In this document: one piece after another, positions 1 to 8,599 of the stretch
How positions within the stretch are numbered: position 1 is the stretch's first letter
How the letters are laid out: every line of letters starts with the position of its first letter
Assembly: GCA_023666665.1 (NCBI GenBank)
Contig: JAMPBN010000001.1
Span: forward strand, 634,213 to 698,212
DNA length: 64,000 nucleotides
Direction of reading: 5' to 3'
From: Prevotella sp.
GTDB taxonomy: Bacteria; Bacteroidota; Bacteroidia; Bacteroidales; Muribaculaceae
The notes under the pieces: model-generated
What the model was told of the DNA's origin: nothing
Seen by the model: only the letters and a program-made list of their open reading frames with translations
Databases searched by the model: none
Position numbers and translations under genes: made by a program

Positions 1-41
1 TGGTTGGCCGGGAAACGTCCAGCGTTTTCCGAACCCTCAAG

Positions 42-438
42 TGGAGCTGGAGGGGGTTGAACCCTCGTCCAAACGTGGAATTGATGAGCTTTCTACATGC
101 TTAGTTTCGGATTGGTTTTCGTGCGGGGGCAGGACCGAAACGCCCAACCACTGCCTTATCTCCTAAAGGTTTCGGAAGCTTGTCGGAGCGCCGCGCTTCC
201 TATACCCGATTTTGCTGCACCGCCTTGTCGAGGAGTCTCGGGTCCAGGACTCTCGGGCGATGTCTCGTCTGCGTAACTGTTACGCAGATAAAGCTGATCT
301 ACTATACTTCAATCAAGCAGCGAGAGCGTAGTTGTTTTCGCCATTTGAATTTTTGATGTCTCAGATTTAAGAGCGTGGGCATCATCGCTCTGCATGCTTA
401 CTGACCACTTCTTCACGCTGTCAAAACCAGTCAGCCCC
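42..438 (-). ncRNA. ssrA: tmRNA (transfer-messenger RNA)
   Basis: tmRNA rescues stalled ribosomes: it is charged with alanine, enters the A site and then supplies a short message that tags the nascent protein for proteolysis. On the minus strand the 5' end GGGGCTGACTGG (from 438) pairs through a 7-bp acceptor stem with CAGCTCC at the 3' end (about 43-49), leaving A as discriminator. The T arm with GGTTCAACCC lies at about 50-63. The tag reading frame sits near the middle. The 397-nt length is normal for a one-piece tmRNA. CCA is not encoded after the discriminator, so it must be added enzymatically, as for the tRNAs in this window. A Bacteroidota promoter lies just upstream. Confidence 0.96.
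313..342 (-). other. tmRNA proteolysis-tag reading frame (GENNYALAA)
   Basis: Read on the minus strand from GGC at 340-342, the codons give G-E-N-N-Y-A-L-A-A followed by TGA at 313-315. The ALAA end is the degron recognised by ClpXP-type proteases. Tags of this GExNYALAA form are known from Bacteroidales, and from memory the same tag occurs in Porphyromonas, which supports the taxonomic placement. Confidence 0.93.
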
Positions 439-455
439 GATGTGTTGGGAGTCTG

Positions 456-486
456 CAAAGTTACGCAAATTTTCGCCGAGATGCAA
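456..486 (-). promoter_or_regulatory. Promoter of tmRNA
   Basis: On the minus strand TTG (484-486) is followed after 20 bases by TAACTTTG (456-463), matching the Bacteroidota sigma-A consensus. The mature tmRNA begins 17 bases downstream of the -7 box, leaving a short 5' leader to be trimmed. Confidence 0.75.
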
Positions 487-513
487 GTTTAGGCGATTTT
501 TTAACATTTATAT

Positions 514-2517
514 TTATATGGCCAGTTGGGCTGTGTTGGCGCGGGTGGTGTAGTCTTGCAGCAGGGCTTGGAACCAGCGGAACATGCGGTTGACTTCGTC
601 AGTGTCGTAGTCGGTCAGGGGCTGTTGGAGCTGCTGGTCGGCGTGAGGGTCGTAGACGGCTTCGATGCGGTCGGCGGTGAGCGGAATGGCCAGGTGGTAG
701 CGCGGGCCGGTGAGGTGCCAGGTGTTGTTTCGTTGCTGCACGCCATAGTGGGGTTTGGTGTCGTCAAACCAGTTGGTGCCGACGGCCACGTAGGGTTTAT
801 CATAGCCGGCGAGCCAGAGTAGGGTGGGGGCGATGTCGAACTGCGCCATAGGTCGGTCGGCGCGGTTTGCGGGTTTCAGCGAGCCGTCGGGGGTGTAGAG
901 CAGCAGTGGAATGTGGCCGTAGATGTATGCTCCGTTGTAGCGACGGTCAAGGAGGTCGCGGAAGCCGTGGTCGGATGTGATGACGAAGATGGTGTTGTCA
1001 TACCAGGGCTGAGACTTTGCCTTCTCGAAGAAGCAGCGCAGGGAGTAGTCGAGGTATTCAACTCCGAGGTGCATGGTGTCGTGGGTGGGAGGGTAGTTGG
1101 CCGGGAGTGTCAGGTTGCCGGGGAATTGGAATGGGGCGTGGAGGTAAAGCGTGAGCCAGCAAGCGAGGAATGGTTGCGGCAGCGAGGAGATTGATTTGGC
1201 AACGTATGGTGCCATAATGTGGTCCCAGTAGCCCCAACTGGCGGTGGTGGTGTCGTTGTCGGGCAGGGTGACTTCGTTGCGCCCGGTGACGTGTTGATAG
1301 CCAAAGGCACGGGCTTGTGGCCCGAGAGTGAATGCGTCGGGGTTTGCGCCGATATAGAACTCTGTGGCATAGCCTTTTTGGGCAAGGAGTTTGGCGGGGG
1401 TGTCAACGCTGAGAACGCCATATTTTGAGGTCATCCACTTCATTTGGCCGAATGTGGGTACTCCGCCGGTAATGGCTGCCATCCCCTCGACGGTGCGCGC
1501 TCCGGTGCAGAACGTTTCGGTCAGCGCCATGGATTGCGAGGCAATGGAGTCGAGAAAGGGCATAAGGCCGCGCACCGAGTCGTTGCGGATAATGTTGAGC
1601 GAGTCAAACCATAGCTGGCCGCCGCTTTCAAAGACTATGAGCATCAGGTTCTTGCCTCGAACGGCGTCCTTGATGGAGTCGGCGTCGAGGGGCGCTGCAG
1701 GGTCTTGTATGGATGAGCGGATTTCGGCGAGCTCGGAGTCAGAGAAGAATGCGTAAGTCTGCATTCCGGCGGCATATGCCGGCGAGCGGAGAATGCAGAA
1801 TGGGGAGTTGAGTACCACGTTGACATGGGGTGGGGTGCGCACTGCCGCGGCGGCATCGGCAATGCCGATGGGGTGGCCGGTGATATGGCATCCGCGCATA
1901 CCAACAAAAGTCAGCGCAGCGGCGAGCATAAACATTCCGATGCGTCCGCGCAGAGTGCGGGCAATGGCCGTGGGCGAGAACCTAAGCGCAAGAAATAGCA
2001 GCAGCGCAATCATTGCGGCAACGCCGAGAAATGCCCACCAGTATTGACCGGCGTAGCTAAACGTGGTGCCGACCATTTCGGCATTCATCAACTCAAGGAA
2101 AGAGTCGAGGCGCAGACGGCCGCCGTTGAAGCGGAAAAAGGGGATGTCGCCAATATTGATGATAAGCAGTGCGGAGTTGCAGATGCCGTAGACTATCATT
2201 TCGGCAATGCGCCAGCCCTTACGCAGGGTGAACTGAAACGGCAGAAAGCGCATCACTATAAAGAGCGCGTTGGCGTAGGCAATCGTGGAAATATCGTATT
2301 GCAGACCCATCAGGGCGAGCTTGAACAGCTCGGAGGCGGCGATGTTGCCGATAACGTCGGCGTTATACCAGTAGAAAGCGAAGCGGGTGAGCCATAGAAG
2401 CAGCAGCGCCACGGCCACTTGCCACAGCGTTGCCCAATATGCGTTACATTTGATTTTCATAGTCATATTTTTTTTTAGCAGTTCAATCCACTCAGCCCGC
2501 TCTTGATTATTATCCAT
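514..2517 (-). CDS. LTA synthase family sulfatase-fold membrane protein
   Basis: This is a 667-residue inner-membrane protein of the alkaline-phosphatase/sulfatase superfamily, most like LtaS/MdoB phosphoglycerol transferases. About five hydrophobic segments fill the first 220 residues and an extracytoplasmic catalytic domain follows. Metal/catalytic motifs are visible: VFESGG (about residue 292), GARTVEG with the candidate nucleophile Thr (about 340), and SDHGF (about 512). In Gram-negative bacteria such enzymes modify glycans or lipid A-type headgroups with phosphoglycerol or phosphoethanolamine; the substrate here is unknown. It starts 3 bases after the HNH nuclease gene, so the two are probably co-transcribed, but its G+C-richer composition matches the chromosome rather than the restriction genes. 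An alternative start is the internal MTMKIK (about codons 18-20), which would bring the first membrane segment closer to the N terminus. Confidence 0.85.
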   Translation of the reverse strand: MDNNQERAEWIELLKKNMTMKIKCNAYWATLWQVAVALLLLWLTRFAFYWYNADVIGNIAASELFKLALMGLQYDISTIAYANALFIVMRFLPFQFTLRKGWRIAEMIVYGICNSALLIINIGDIPFFRFNGGRLRLDSFLELMNAEMVGTTFSYAGQYWWAFLGVAAMIALLLFLALRFSPTAIARTLRGRIGMFMLAAALTFVGMRGCHITGHPIGIADAAAAVRTPPHVNVVLNSPFCILRSPAYAAGMQTYAFFSDSELAEIRSSIQDPAAPLDADSIKDAVRGKNLMLIVFESGGQLWFDSLNIIRNDSVRGLMPFLDSIASQSMALTETFCTGARTVEGMAAITGGVPTFGQMKWMTSKYGVLSVDTPAKLLAQKGYATEFYIGANPDAFTLGPQARAFGYQHVTGRNEVTLPDNDTTTASWGYWDHIMAPYVAKSISSLPQPFLACWLTLYLHAPFQFPGNLTLPANYPPTHDTMHLGVEYLDYSLRCFFEKAKSQPWYDNTIFVITSDHGFRDLLDRRYNGAYIYGHIPLLLYTPDGSLKPANRADRPMAQFDIAPTLLWLAGYDKPYVAVGTNWFDDTKPHYGVQQRNNTWHLTGPRYHLAIPLTADRIEAVYDPHADQQLQQPLTDYDTDEVNRMFRWFQALLQDYTTRANTAQLAI

Positions 2518-2520
2518 TTT

Positions 2521-3699
2521 TTATGATGCGTTATATATCCGGATAAGTTCTTTTTTTAAGTCAGAAAAACTGATTTGCGACTCAATATTGGTGTTGAGGC
2601 CAATATTTATGACGTAAAGAAATGCCCCCTTACGATAATATTTTTCGCCAATTTGTTGGAGGGACTTTTCGATAGTATCAGATTTTGCCAACAGGCAAAC
2701 CAGTTGATAGTCTCTATCAATTATTTTGGTGTTATTGTTGGGATGAGCTTTGGTATTGTGTTGAGTTGCGGTGAGCAAAATCAAGTTTTCCACGTAATGA
2801 GCAATTTCCGGATATTGAGATTTAGGGAAAATATGATGAACTTGCGTGGCAGGGGCGTTCGACCAGGCATCATGGACTTCGCTTTCTTGCTGAATGCGCC
2901 GAATAAGCGATATGGCTTTTTGTATGTAGTAATTGTTATATGCCTCTTGTTGGTCGGTGTCTTGTTTGTTTTCGCGAGCCTCTTGACGAGTAATGGATTT
3001 GTCCTTATTTAAATCACGCCAATTCTTGGTGTTATACATCAAGTCAGAGAATAGTCTTGGCTCTTCTCCACTGCTGCCGGGTACTCGATGTTCTACGGCT
3101 AAAACGTTCAAAACCTTATGAAACATTCGGTGAATGTCGATTGCGGATTTGGAAGGGGTATTGCCGCTTATGAGTCGGTAATAACGATTATAAATTTCCA
3201 CTTTTGCTGCAGTATGGTCTTTGCCGACATTGTTAAGATAAGCTTCGAAATGCTTCCAAAATCCACTGTCTTTCAGAACTTTTGAAAAATAGCAGTATAG
3301 AAAGTTATATGCATTCCAGTCCTTGCGTGATATATAATCGAGCATATCTTCATTCTTGATTGAATATTTTGCAGGGCGAGTTGACAAATCCGCATCAAGC
3401 AGCCCGGCCGTACAAAATAGCTTGATAGACTGGGAGAACCATTTGTTGTATTCATTCTTTGCTCTCACATCATCAGCGTCCGGCTTGTTGTAAATGGCTT
3501 TGCAGTGGTGTTTGAAATATTGGCTCTGCCAAACATCATTTGCGGTAAATATGGGCTGAGATGCAGCGGTGTTTAATATGCAGTCCGCCATAAAGCAAAT
3601 CAAGTCGGGTGTGCATTTTTGGTCAACAAATCTTGCGTCGTGAGTTTTGCGTATGTCAAAATCGAACTGTTCAAGATAGTTGTTTATGGTATCTCTCAT
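2521..3699 (-). CDS. HNH endonuclease, probable restriction partner of the upstream methyltransferase
   Basis: This 392-residue protein carries a C-terminal HNH nuclease motif at about residues 283-322: VHHIFPKSQYPEIA supplies the first histidines, ENLILL the asparagine and QHNTKAH the last histidine. HNH nucleases use one metal ion and cut DNA in many type II and IIS restriction enzymes. The N-terminal 270 residues match nothing I recognise and probably bind DNA. Its ATG overlaps the stop of the fused methyltransferase by four bases (ATGA), so the two are translationally coupled, as expected for a restriction-modification pair. The gene is visibly A+T-richer than the genes either side of the pair, consistent with horizontal acquisition. 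Restriction activity is inferred from motif and context. Confidence 0.8.
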   Translation of the reverse strand: MRDTINNYLEQFDFDIRKTHDARFVDQKCTPDLICFMADCILNTAASQPIFTANDVWQSQYFKHHCKAIYNKPDADDVRAKNEYNKWFSQSIKLFCTAGLLDADLSTRPAKYSIKNEDMLDYISRKDWNAYNFLYCYFSKVLKDSGFWKHFEAYLNNVGKDHTAAKVEIYNRYYRLISGNTPSKSAIDIHRMFHKVLNVLAVEHRVPGSSGEEPRLFSDLMYNTKNWRDLNKDKSITRQEARENKQDTDQQEAYNNYYIQKAISLIRRIQQESEVHDAWSNAPATQVHHIFPKSQYPEIAHYVENLILLTATQHNTKAHPNNNTKIIDRDYQLVCLLAKSDTIEKSLQQIGEKYYRKGAFLYVINIGLNTNIESQISFSDLKKELIRIYNAS

Positions 3700-6266
3700 G
3701 ATTTATTATGAGTTAGTTTTCCGAAAAAGAAGACGGAATTGTTGTCAATATTCAAAGACCTGGTGCCAAGATTTCGCGCAATCTTATAGAATTTAGAAAA
3801 TTTTTCCGAAGCATAGAATGCGAGGTCGTGGGGAGTGACTTTCTCATGGGGATTAGTAAGGGTCAAAATGGCCACAGAACCGTCGGCAATGCAGTTTTGA
3901 GGCAAGAAGCACGCTCTTGGATTGTATGTAAGATTTGGCACCAGCACGCACTCTGTGTGATTTAGATATTTTGCAACATCGTATGGCTCAATATTATCTA
4001 CATAACAATCATATTCGGGAATATCAATAATTTGATTATTGCCGATGTTACGAGATTTCAGCACTCTGATCTTACCGGTCGGCTTGGTTGCGGACTTGGT
4101 GATAACACGGTCTCTATAAGATTTGAAGATACCGAATGTCATTGACTGTGCCACTTCGTCAAACTGCTTATTGCGATATAGCAGCCAATATGGAAAGGCA
4201 GAATCGGTTATGTAGCGTTGAGGCGGTTCGCGTACGGTATCGTTAATATACGAATATATGGCGGTTGATGCCTGTTTCTTTCGCGTAGATGCTGTAAACG
4301 ATATTGTTTCAATTTTGACTCCCTTGAATGCCTTTTCGCCAAAGTCAATAAGATGAGTGATTGCGCAGTTGTTGAGCAGCTCTCTTGTGGCATTGTATTC
4401 AGGAGCGTTTATTATGCTTTTTGGCACAATTAAGGATACATATTCACCCAGCGACAGAGCTTTTTCAACAAAAAAGGCAAAAGTATTATTCGTTGCCTTG
4501 TTAAAAGCTTGTTCTTTATATTTTGCAAGCAGAGCCTTGTTGTTGGTGAGTTTCATATACGGCGGATTGCCAATTACAATGTCGTACTTCCGAGGAAAAT
4601 TGTGCAGAAGAAAATCGTCAACGATAAAATTGAGCTTGAAATTTGAGGGTACTGCTATCTTTCCCAATATGGCTTTGAGAATGTCGATGGAATCAGGGTT
4701 TATGTCCACCATATCAACCGTAACAGAGGGTACGGATGCATATTTCTCAAAAAGTATTGGCAAGAAGTTCCCCACACCAACAGCCGGTTCAAGTATTGTC
4801 AGGGTGTTGAATTGTTTTGCATCCGGCAGCGTATTAACAATGGCAAAGCATACGTCTTGCCGGGTATAATAAGCCGCAGTATTATCCCGTTGGCAATTTG
4901 CCATTTCTACGGTTCTCGACAAAACCGGGAACGCCAACCGGCTTTTGTTTATGTAGCCAATAATCCGGTCGCGATTGGTCAACATAAGTTCTTTAACGCG
5001 TGCTGAAGCATCAGCGTTTGAGAACGTTGGCCGTTGTAGCTTTCGACTTATTTTATTGGCAATTTGCTGAAAAATAATTGTAGGAACAGCTTCGCCAAGA
5101 TTCTGGCGAATATTCATTTCTTCTTTCTTCAAGAAGTCTTGTTTCTCCTTTATCGACAATTTGTTCAGTTGTTCAACCGGGATATCTGTCCATCTGAACG
5201 ATTCGGGAACTGACATCATCAGCATCAATTCTCTGATGCTGAAAACTCTATTGTCGGCGGGGTGTACGGTATTTTGGCTGGCTAAAATATCATTGCGGGT
5301 GTGAACGCATGGGGCCACCTTGTCCCAAAATTGGCGAGTGTATTTGTCGCTGTTTTTCTGAGCGTTATAAACTATAACACCATCTTTTACGGTGTGGGGT
5401 ATTCGAGCCGGGTCGTCATTGTCGAACGCGGACTGTCCTTCCTTGATTTCAGAAATCCACGCTTCCATATGGGGCGCATATTTTCTGAAGCTGTGATATA
5501 TATCGGTTTCATAAATCTCGCCCATCGTCTTAAGCGGAGATAAGTGGCCGATGGTTTGGCGAAGCGATATTTCGGGAGATTTGGAGGGAAATATATCATA
5601 TGGTGTAATGTCTTGCAGATCTTTTCTAACTCCAATAACGAGAGTGCGCGTCCGGCTTGACGGACAGCCATAGTCCTTGAAGTTGACAACTCGATAGAGT
5701 ATGTTGTATTTGCCGCCAAGATTTAGCGTAATTGCTTCTTGAATTGGTCTGTCAACGCCATCTACGTCTGTGCAAATAGAACTGAGAAATGCCCTGACAT
5801 TCTCAAAAATGAAGAATTTGGGCTGTACCTCTTTGGTTATTTTGATTGACTCGACCACAAGAGAGTTTCTTTTAAGCTCATCTCCCTTTTTATGGTTGGC
5901 CACTGACATTCCTTGACATGGTGGCGTTGCAATCAAAACGTCCAAATCCTTAACGCCAAAACATTCATCCCATAGTCTTAACTCGCGGAAAACTTTATCT
6001 TTAGTCTCCTGCAGAGTCATATCGCCGCAGATATAACCGGACTGCAGCATACACTTGTTGTTGTATTTCTGTATCTTCAGGCGGCGCTCCAACAATTCAA
6101 CCGTAGCGATGCAGCTAAACCCTGCTTCTTTAAAGCCATAGCAACCCACTCCGGCGCTGCTAAACAGGCTGACGTAGGAACGAATACCGTAAGATGTCCG
6201 GCTTTCTGCTACTAATGAAGTGACGATGTCGTCGGGTATGGCGTATGCTTTGGTCTTTTTACTCAT
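3696..6266 (-). CDS. Fused C5-cytosine and N6-adenine DNA methyltransferase
   Basis: This 856-residue protein joins two methyltransferases. The N-terminal half is a C5-cytosine enzyme: SAM motif near residue 33 (SLFSSAGVGCYGF), catalytic Cys117 in PPCQ, ENV at about 155, RTRTLVIG at about 207 and GEAVP near 400. The C-terminal half is a gamma-class N6-adenine enzyme with LEPAVGVGNFLP (about 489) and the catalytic NPPY (about 568), followed by a possible target-recognition region. Having one m5C and one m6A domain in one chain suggests an asymmetric target with a different base methylated on each strand, as known for the Alw26I/Eco31I/Esp3I type IIS group, whose nucleases are also HNH enzymes. 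It has its own promoter, is A+T-rich and is coupled to the HNH gene. All catalytic motifs are intact. Confidence 0.92.
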   Translation of the reverse strand: MSKKTKAYAIPDDIVTSLVAESRTSYGIRSYVSLFSSAGVGCYGFKEAGFSCIATVELLERRLKIQKYNNKCMLQSGYICGDMTLQETKDKVFRELRLWDECFGVKDLDVLIATPPCQGMSVANHKKGDELKRNSLVVESIKITKEVQPKFFIFENVRAFLSSICTDVDGVDRPIQEAITLNLGGKYNILYRVVNFKDYGCPSSRTRTLVIGVRKDLQDITPYDIFPSKSPEISLRQTIGHLSPLKTMGEIYETDIYHSFRKYAPHMEAWISEIKEGQSAFDNDDPARIPHTVKDGVIVYNAQKNSDKYTRQFWDKVAPCVHTRNDILASQNTVHPADNRVFSIRELMLMMSVPESFRWTDIPVEQLNKLSIKEKQDFLKKEEMNIRQNLGEAVPTIIFQQIANKISRKLQRPTFSNADASARVKELMLTNRDRIIGYINKSRLAFPVLSRTVEMANCQRDNTAAYYTRQDVCFAIVNTLPDAKQFNTLTILEPAVGVGNFLPILFEKYASVPSVTVDMVDINPDSIDILKAILGKIAVPSNFKLNFIVDDFLLHNFPRKYDIVIGNPPYMKLTNNKALLAKYKEQAFNKATNNTFAFFVEKALSLGEYVSLIVPKSIINAPEYNATRELLNNCAITHLIDFGEKAFKGVKIETISFTASTRKKQASTAIYSYINDTVREPPQRYITDSAFPYWLLYRNKQFDEVAQSMTFGIFKSYRDRVITKSATKPTGKIRVLKSRNIGNNQIIDIPEYDCYVDNIEPYDVAKYLNHTECVLVPNLTYNPRACFLPQNCIADGSVAILTLTNPHEKVTPHDLAFYASEKFSKFYKIARNLGTRSLNIDNNSVFFFGKLTHNKS

Positions 6267-6277
6267 GCTTGGCTACG

Positions 6278-6308
6278 CAAAGATACAAAATTTATTTGAT
6301 TGCGTCAA
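6278..6308 (-). promoter_or_regulatory. Promoter of the restriction-modification pair
   Basis: On the minus strand TTG (6306-6308) lies 20 bases from TATCTTTG (6278-6285), and the methyltransferase ATG is at 6266. The promoter overlaps the 3' end of the upstream small gene, so the pair can be expressed independently of the aminotransferase operon. Confidence 0.75.
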
Positions 6309-6594
6309 GGATGTCGGGGTAATATGCCGGCTCGATGTAGTCAATTTGTTGTTCGGCTGCTGAGTATGAGCGAGCCGGGTATCCGGCATAAAGCAAATTA
6401 CCGTCTTGCAATAGTAGATGCGTCAGAAGAATATCTTCGGAGCCATCGCCAAATTTGAATTGTCCGGCGATTACCGGGCAATCCGTTTTGGGAAAATGGC
6501 ACTCGCCGCCATATTGGCTTAAAAATTCCCGTAGCAAGTATTCTGCCTGCTCGGTCAGATTATGGAAGCTCTGTCTAAGCTCTATGGCAGTCAT
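6292..6594 (-). CDS. Hypothetical protein, 100 aa
   Basis: A small soluble acidic protein that I do not recognise. It has no signal peptide or membrane segment. It is rich in Tyr, Gln and Glu and contains two Cys (ECHFPKTDC, about residues 31-39). It begins 4 bases after the aminotransferase stop codon, which strongly suggests co-transcription with that gene, and its composition is intermediate between the aminotransferase and the restriction genes. The tight spacing and intact frame support a real gene. Its end overlaps the promoter of the methyltransferase. Confidence 0.65.
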   Translation of the reverse strand: MTAIELRQSFHNLTEQAEYLLREFLSQYGGECHFPKTDCPVIAGQFKFGDGSEDILLTHLLLQDGNLLYAGYPARSYSAAEQQIDYIEPAYYPDILDAIK

Positions 6595-6598
6595 GGCT

Positions 6599-7804
6599 TT
6601 AGAGGTTTTTGGTTTTGCCGGGGTAGGCGGCGAGGGCGGCGGCGAGGCAACGGAGGGCGGCGGCGAGGTCGTCTTTGTTGAGGACGTAGGCTATGCGCAC
6701 TTCGTTGCGGCCGGCTCCGGGGGTGGTGTAGAAGCCGTTGGCCGGAGCCATGAACACCGTGGCACCCTCGAATTCGAATTCTTCGAGGCACCAGCGGCAG
6801 AACTTTTCGGCATCGTCAACGGGCAGGGAGGCTACGGTGTAGAACGCGCCCATAGGTATGGGGGAGTACACGCCCGGAATGCGGTTGAGGCCGTCGATGA
6901 GGAACTTGCGACGCTCAACGTATTCGTTGTAGTTCATGAGCATGTATTCCTTGTCGGCATCAATTGAGGCTTCGGCCACGATTTGACCCAACAATGGCGG
7001 CGACAGGCGCGCCATGCAGAACTTCATGATGCTCTCCTTAAGCTGCTTATGCTTGGTAATGATGGCACCGATGCGTATGCCGCACTCGCTATAGCGCTTG
7101 CTCACGGAGTCAATCAGCACCACCTGTTCTTCAATCCCCGGAAGGTGGAAGGCCGAGATGTAGGGTGCTCCGGTGTAGCAGAATTCGCGGTACACTTCGT
7201 CGCTGAAGAGGTAGAGGTCGTATTTCTTCACCAGGTCGCGGAGTTGAATCATCTCCTTCATGGTGTAGAGATAGCCCGTGGGGTTGTTGGGGTTGCAGAT
7301 GAGTATGCCCTTGGTGCGGGGTGTGATTAGCTTTTCAAACTCTTCGACAGAGGGGAGGGCAAAGCCGGTGTCGATGCTGGAGGGGACGGTAACGATTTTT
7401 GCGCCGCAGCTAATGGCGAAGGCCATGTAGTTGGCATAGGCGGGTTCGGGCACAATGATTTCGTCGCCGGGGTCAAGACAGGCCATGAAGGCGAAGAGTA
7501 CGGCTTCGGAGCCGCCGGCGGTTACGATGATGTCGTCAACGTCGACCTTGATGTTGAAGCGGTCGTAGTAGTCTTTGAGCTTGCGGCGCAGCGAGAGCAG
7601 GCCCTCGGATGGAGAGTATTCGAGGGTGGTGCGGTCAATGTGTTTGAGGGCTTCGAGGCCTTCGCGGGGGGTGGGTAGGTCGGGCTGGCCGATGTTGAGG
7701 TGGTAGACCTTGAGGCCACGGGCTTTGGCGGCGTTGCTCAGGGGCACGAGTTTGCGTATGGGTGATTGCGGCATATCTTTGCCGCGCTGAGAAATTGAGG
7801 GCAT
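6599..7804 (-). CDS. PLP-dependent aminotransferase, class I/II
   Basis: A 401-residue fold-type I aminotransferase, probably acting on aspartate, alanine or aromatic amino acids with 2-oxoglutarate in the cytoplasm. Motifs seen are NPNNPTG (about residue 170), SDEVYREF (about 201) and SVSKRYSECGIRIG, where the lysine (about 235) should form the PLP Schiff base. The length is normal for the family. Specificity cannot be read from the sequence. It lies 18 bases after the barrel-protein gene on the same strand and 4 bases before the next gene, so it is in the middle of a minus-strand operon. Confidence 0.9.
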   Translation of the reverse strand: MPSISQRGKDMPQSPIRKLVPLSNAAKARGLKVYHLNIGQPDLPTPREGLEALKHIDRTTLEYSPSEGLLSLRRKLKDYYDRFNIKVDVDDIIVTAGGSEAVLFAFMACLDPGDEIIVPEPAYANYMAFAISCGAKIVTVPSSIDTGFALPSVEEFEKLITPRTKGILICNPNNPTGYLYTMKEMIQLRDLVKKYDLYLFSDEVYREFCYTGAPYISAFHLPGIEEQVVLIDSVSKRYSECGIRIGAIITKHKQLKESIMKFCMARLSPPLLGQIVAEASIDADKEYMLMNYNEYVERRKFLIDGLNRIPGVYSPIPMGAFYTVASLPVDDAEKFCRWCLEEFEFEGATVFMAPANGFYTTPGAGRNEVRIAYVLNKDDLAAALRCLAAALAAYPGKTKNL

Positions 7805-7811
7805 TGTTGTG

Positions 7812-7825
7812 GCGCCTAACGCCTA
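7812..7825. repeat. Two-copy heptamer repeat (GCGCCTA, ACGCCTA)
   Basis: Two in-phase 7-bp units fill the short gap between the barrel-protein and aminotransferase genes and run into the TAG stop of the barrel gene. Alone this would be unremarkable, but the unit ACGCCTA belongs to the heptamer family found in larger arrays elsewhere in the window. Confidence 0.5.
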
Positions 7826-8599
7826 AAAAGTGAATTGGAGGTAGATGCGGTTGTTGGCGAAGCGGCGGGTGTATTTTTCGGTGCCGAGGCTTTCGCCGTT
7901 TTCGTCGAGCATTGCGCTGAAGTCCAGTGGTTTGAACTTGCCATTACCCCAACGGGCCTCATAGCCAATGCCGATTTTGCGGTAGTGGAGGTTAACGCCC
8001 AGGTCCATCATGTTGACATAGGCGGTAGAGAGTTCTATGTCGCTGTTTTGGCTGCGCATATAGAGCATCACGGTGGGGTCATAGTGGAAGTAGACCGATA
8101 CGCGCAGCGGCTGCATAATCTTGATGTTGGTCAGCGCAAAGGGTGCGATGCTGACGTTCGGACCGATGCCCATGGCAAAGGAAAGTCCCCAGGTGCCGAT
8201 TTTGTCGAGGTCAAAGAGTTCGCCTTCCTCGTCAAAGTCGCCGTCTTCATCGTAAACGTCGGGGCCTTGAACGGGTTCAAACTCCGAACTCCATTTGAGG
8301 TCTGAGTAGGCGTTGCCATATTTACTTACCTGAATGTCGAACCAGGTGGCATCAATGCCTATTTTCAGCATATTGGCAATGGGCTTTTTGGGGAAGTAGT
8401 AGGTTGTTCCCTTGGTCAGGAAGAAGCTGAATTTGCTTTTGTCGGCGGGGCTATATTCGTCGGCGGTCTGCGACCATGCGTAGCCCAGGCGGGTGTAGCG
8501 ACCCTTGCCCCAGGTTTTATTGAGAGTGTTGTTGTCGGGTTGAGCAACTGCCGTAAGGGAGCATACGGCCACAAGAAGTATTGAGAATATCTTTTTCAT
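7823..8599 (-). CDS. Secreted outer-membrane beta-barrel protein, 258 aa
   Basis: It begins with a clear signal peptide (MKKIFSILLVAVCSLTAVAQ) and ends in alternating hydrophobic residues with a terminal aromatic (NRIYLQFTF), the usual outer-membrane-barrel insertion signal. An acidic stretch (YDEDGDFDEEGE, about residues 96-107) probably forms a loop. It resembles the small PorT/OmpW-like barrels common in Bacteroidales but I cannot name the family. Its ATG overlaps the stop of the upstream lipoprotein gene by four bases, so the two products are made together and may interact at the outer membrane. Confidence 0.75.
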   Translation of the reverse strand: MKKIFSILLVAVCSLTAVAQPDNNTLNKTWGKGRYTRLGYAWSQTADEYSPADKSKFSFFLTKGTTYYFPKKPIANMLKIGIDATWFDIQVSKYGNAYSDLKWSSEFEPVQGPDVYDEDGDFDEEGELFDLDKIGTWGLSFAMGIGPNVSIAPFALTNIKIMQPLRVSVYFHYDPTVMLYMRSQNSDIELSTAYVNMMDLGVNLHYRKIGIGYEARWGNGKFKPLDFSAMLDENGESLGTEKYTRRFANNRIYLQFTF

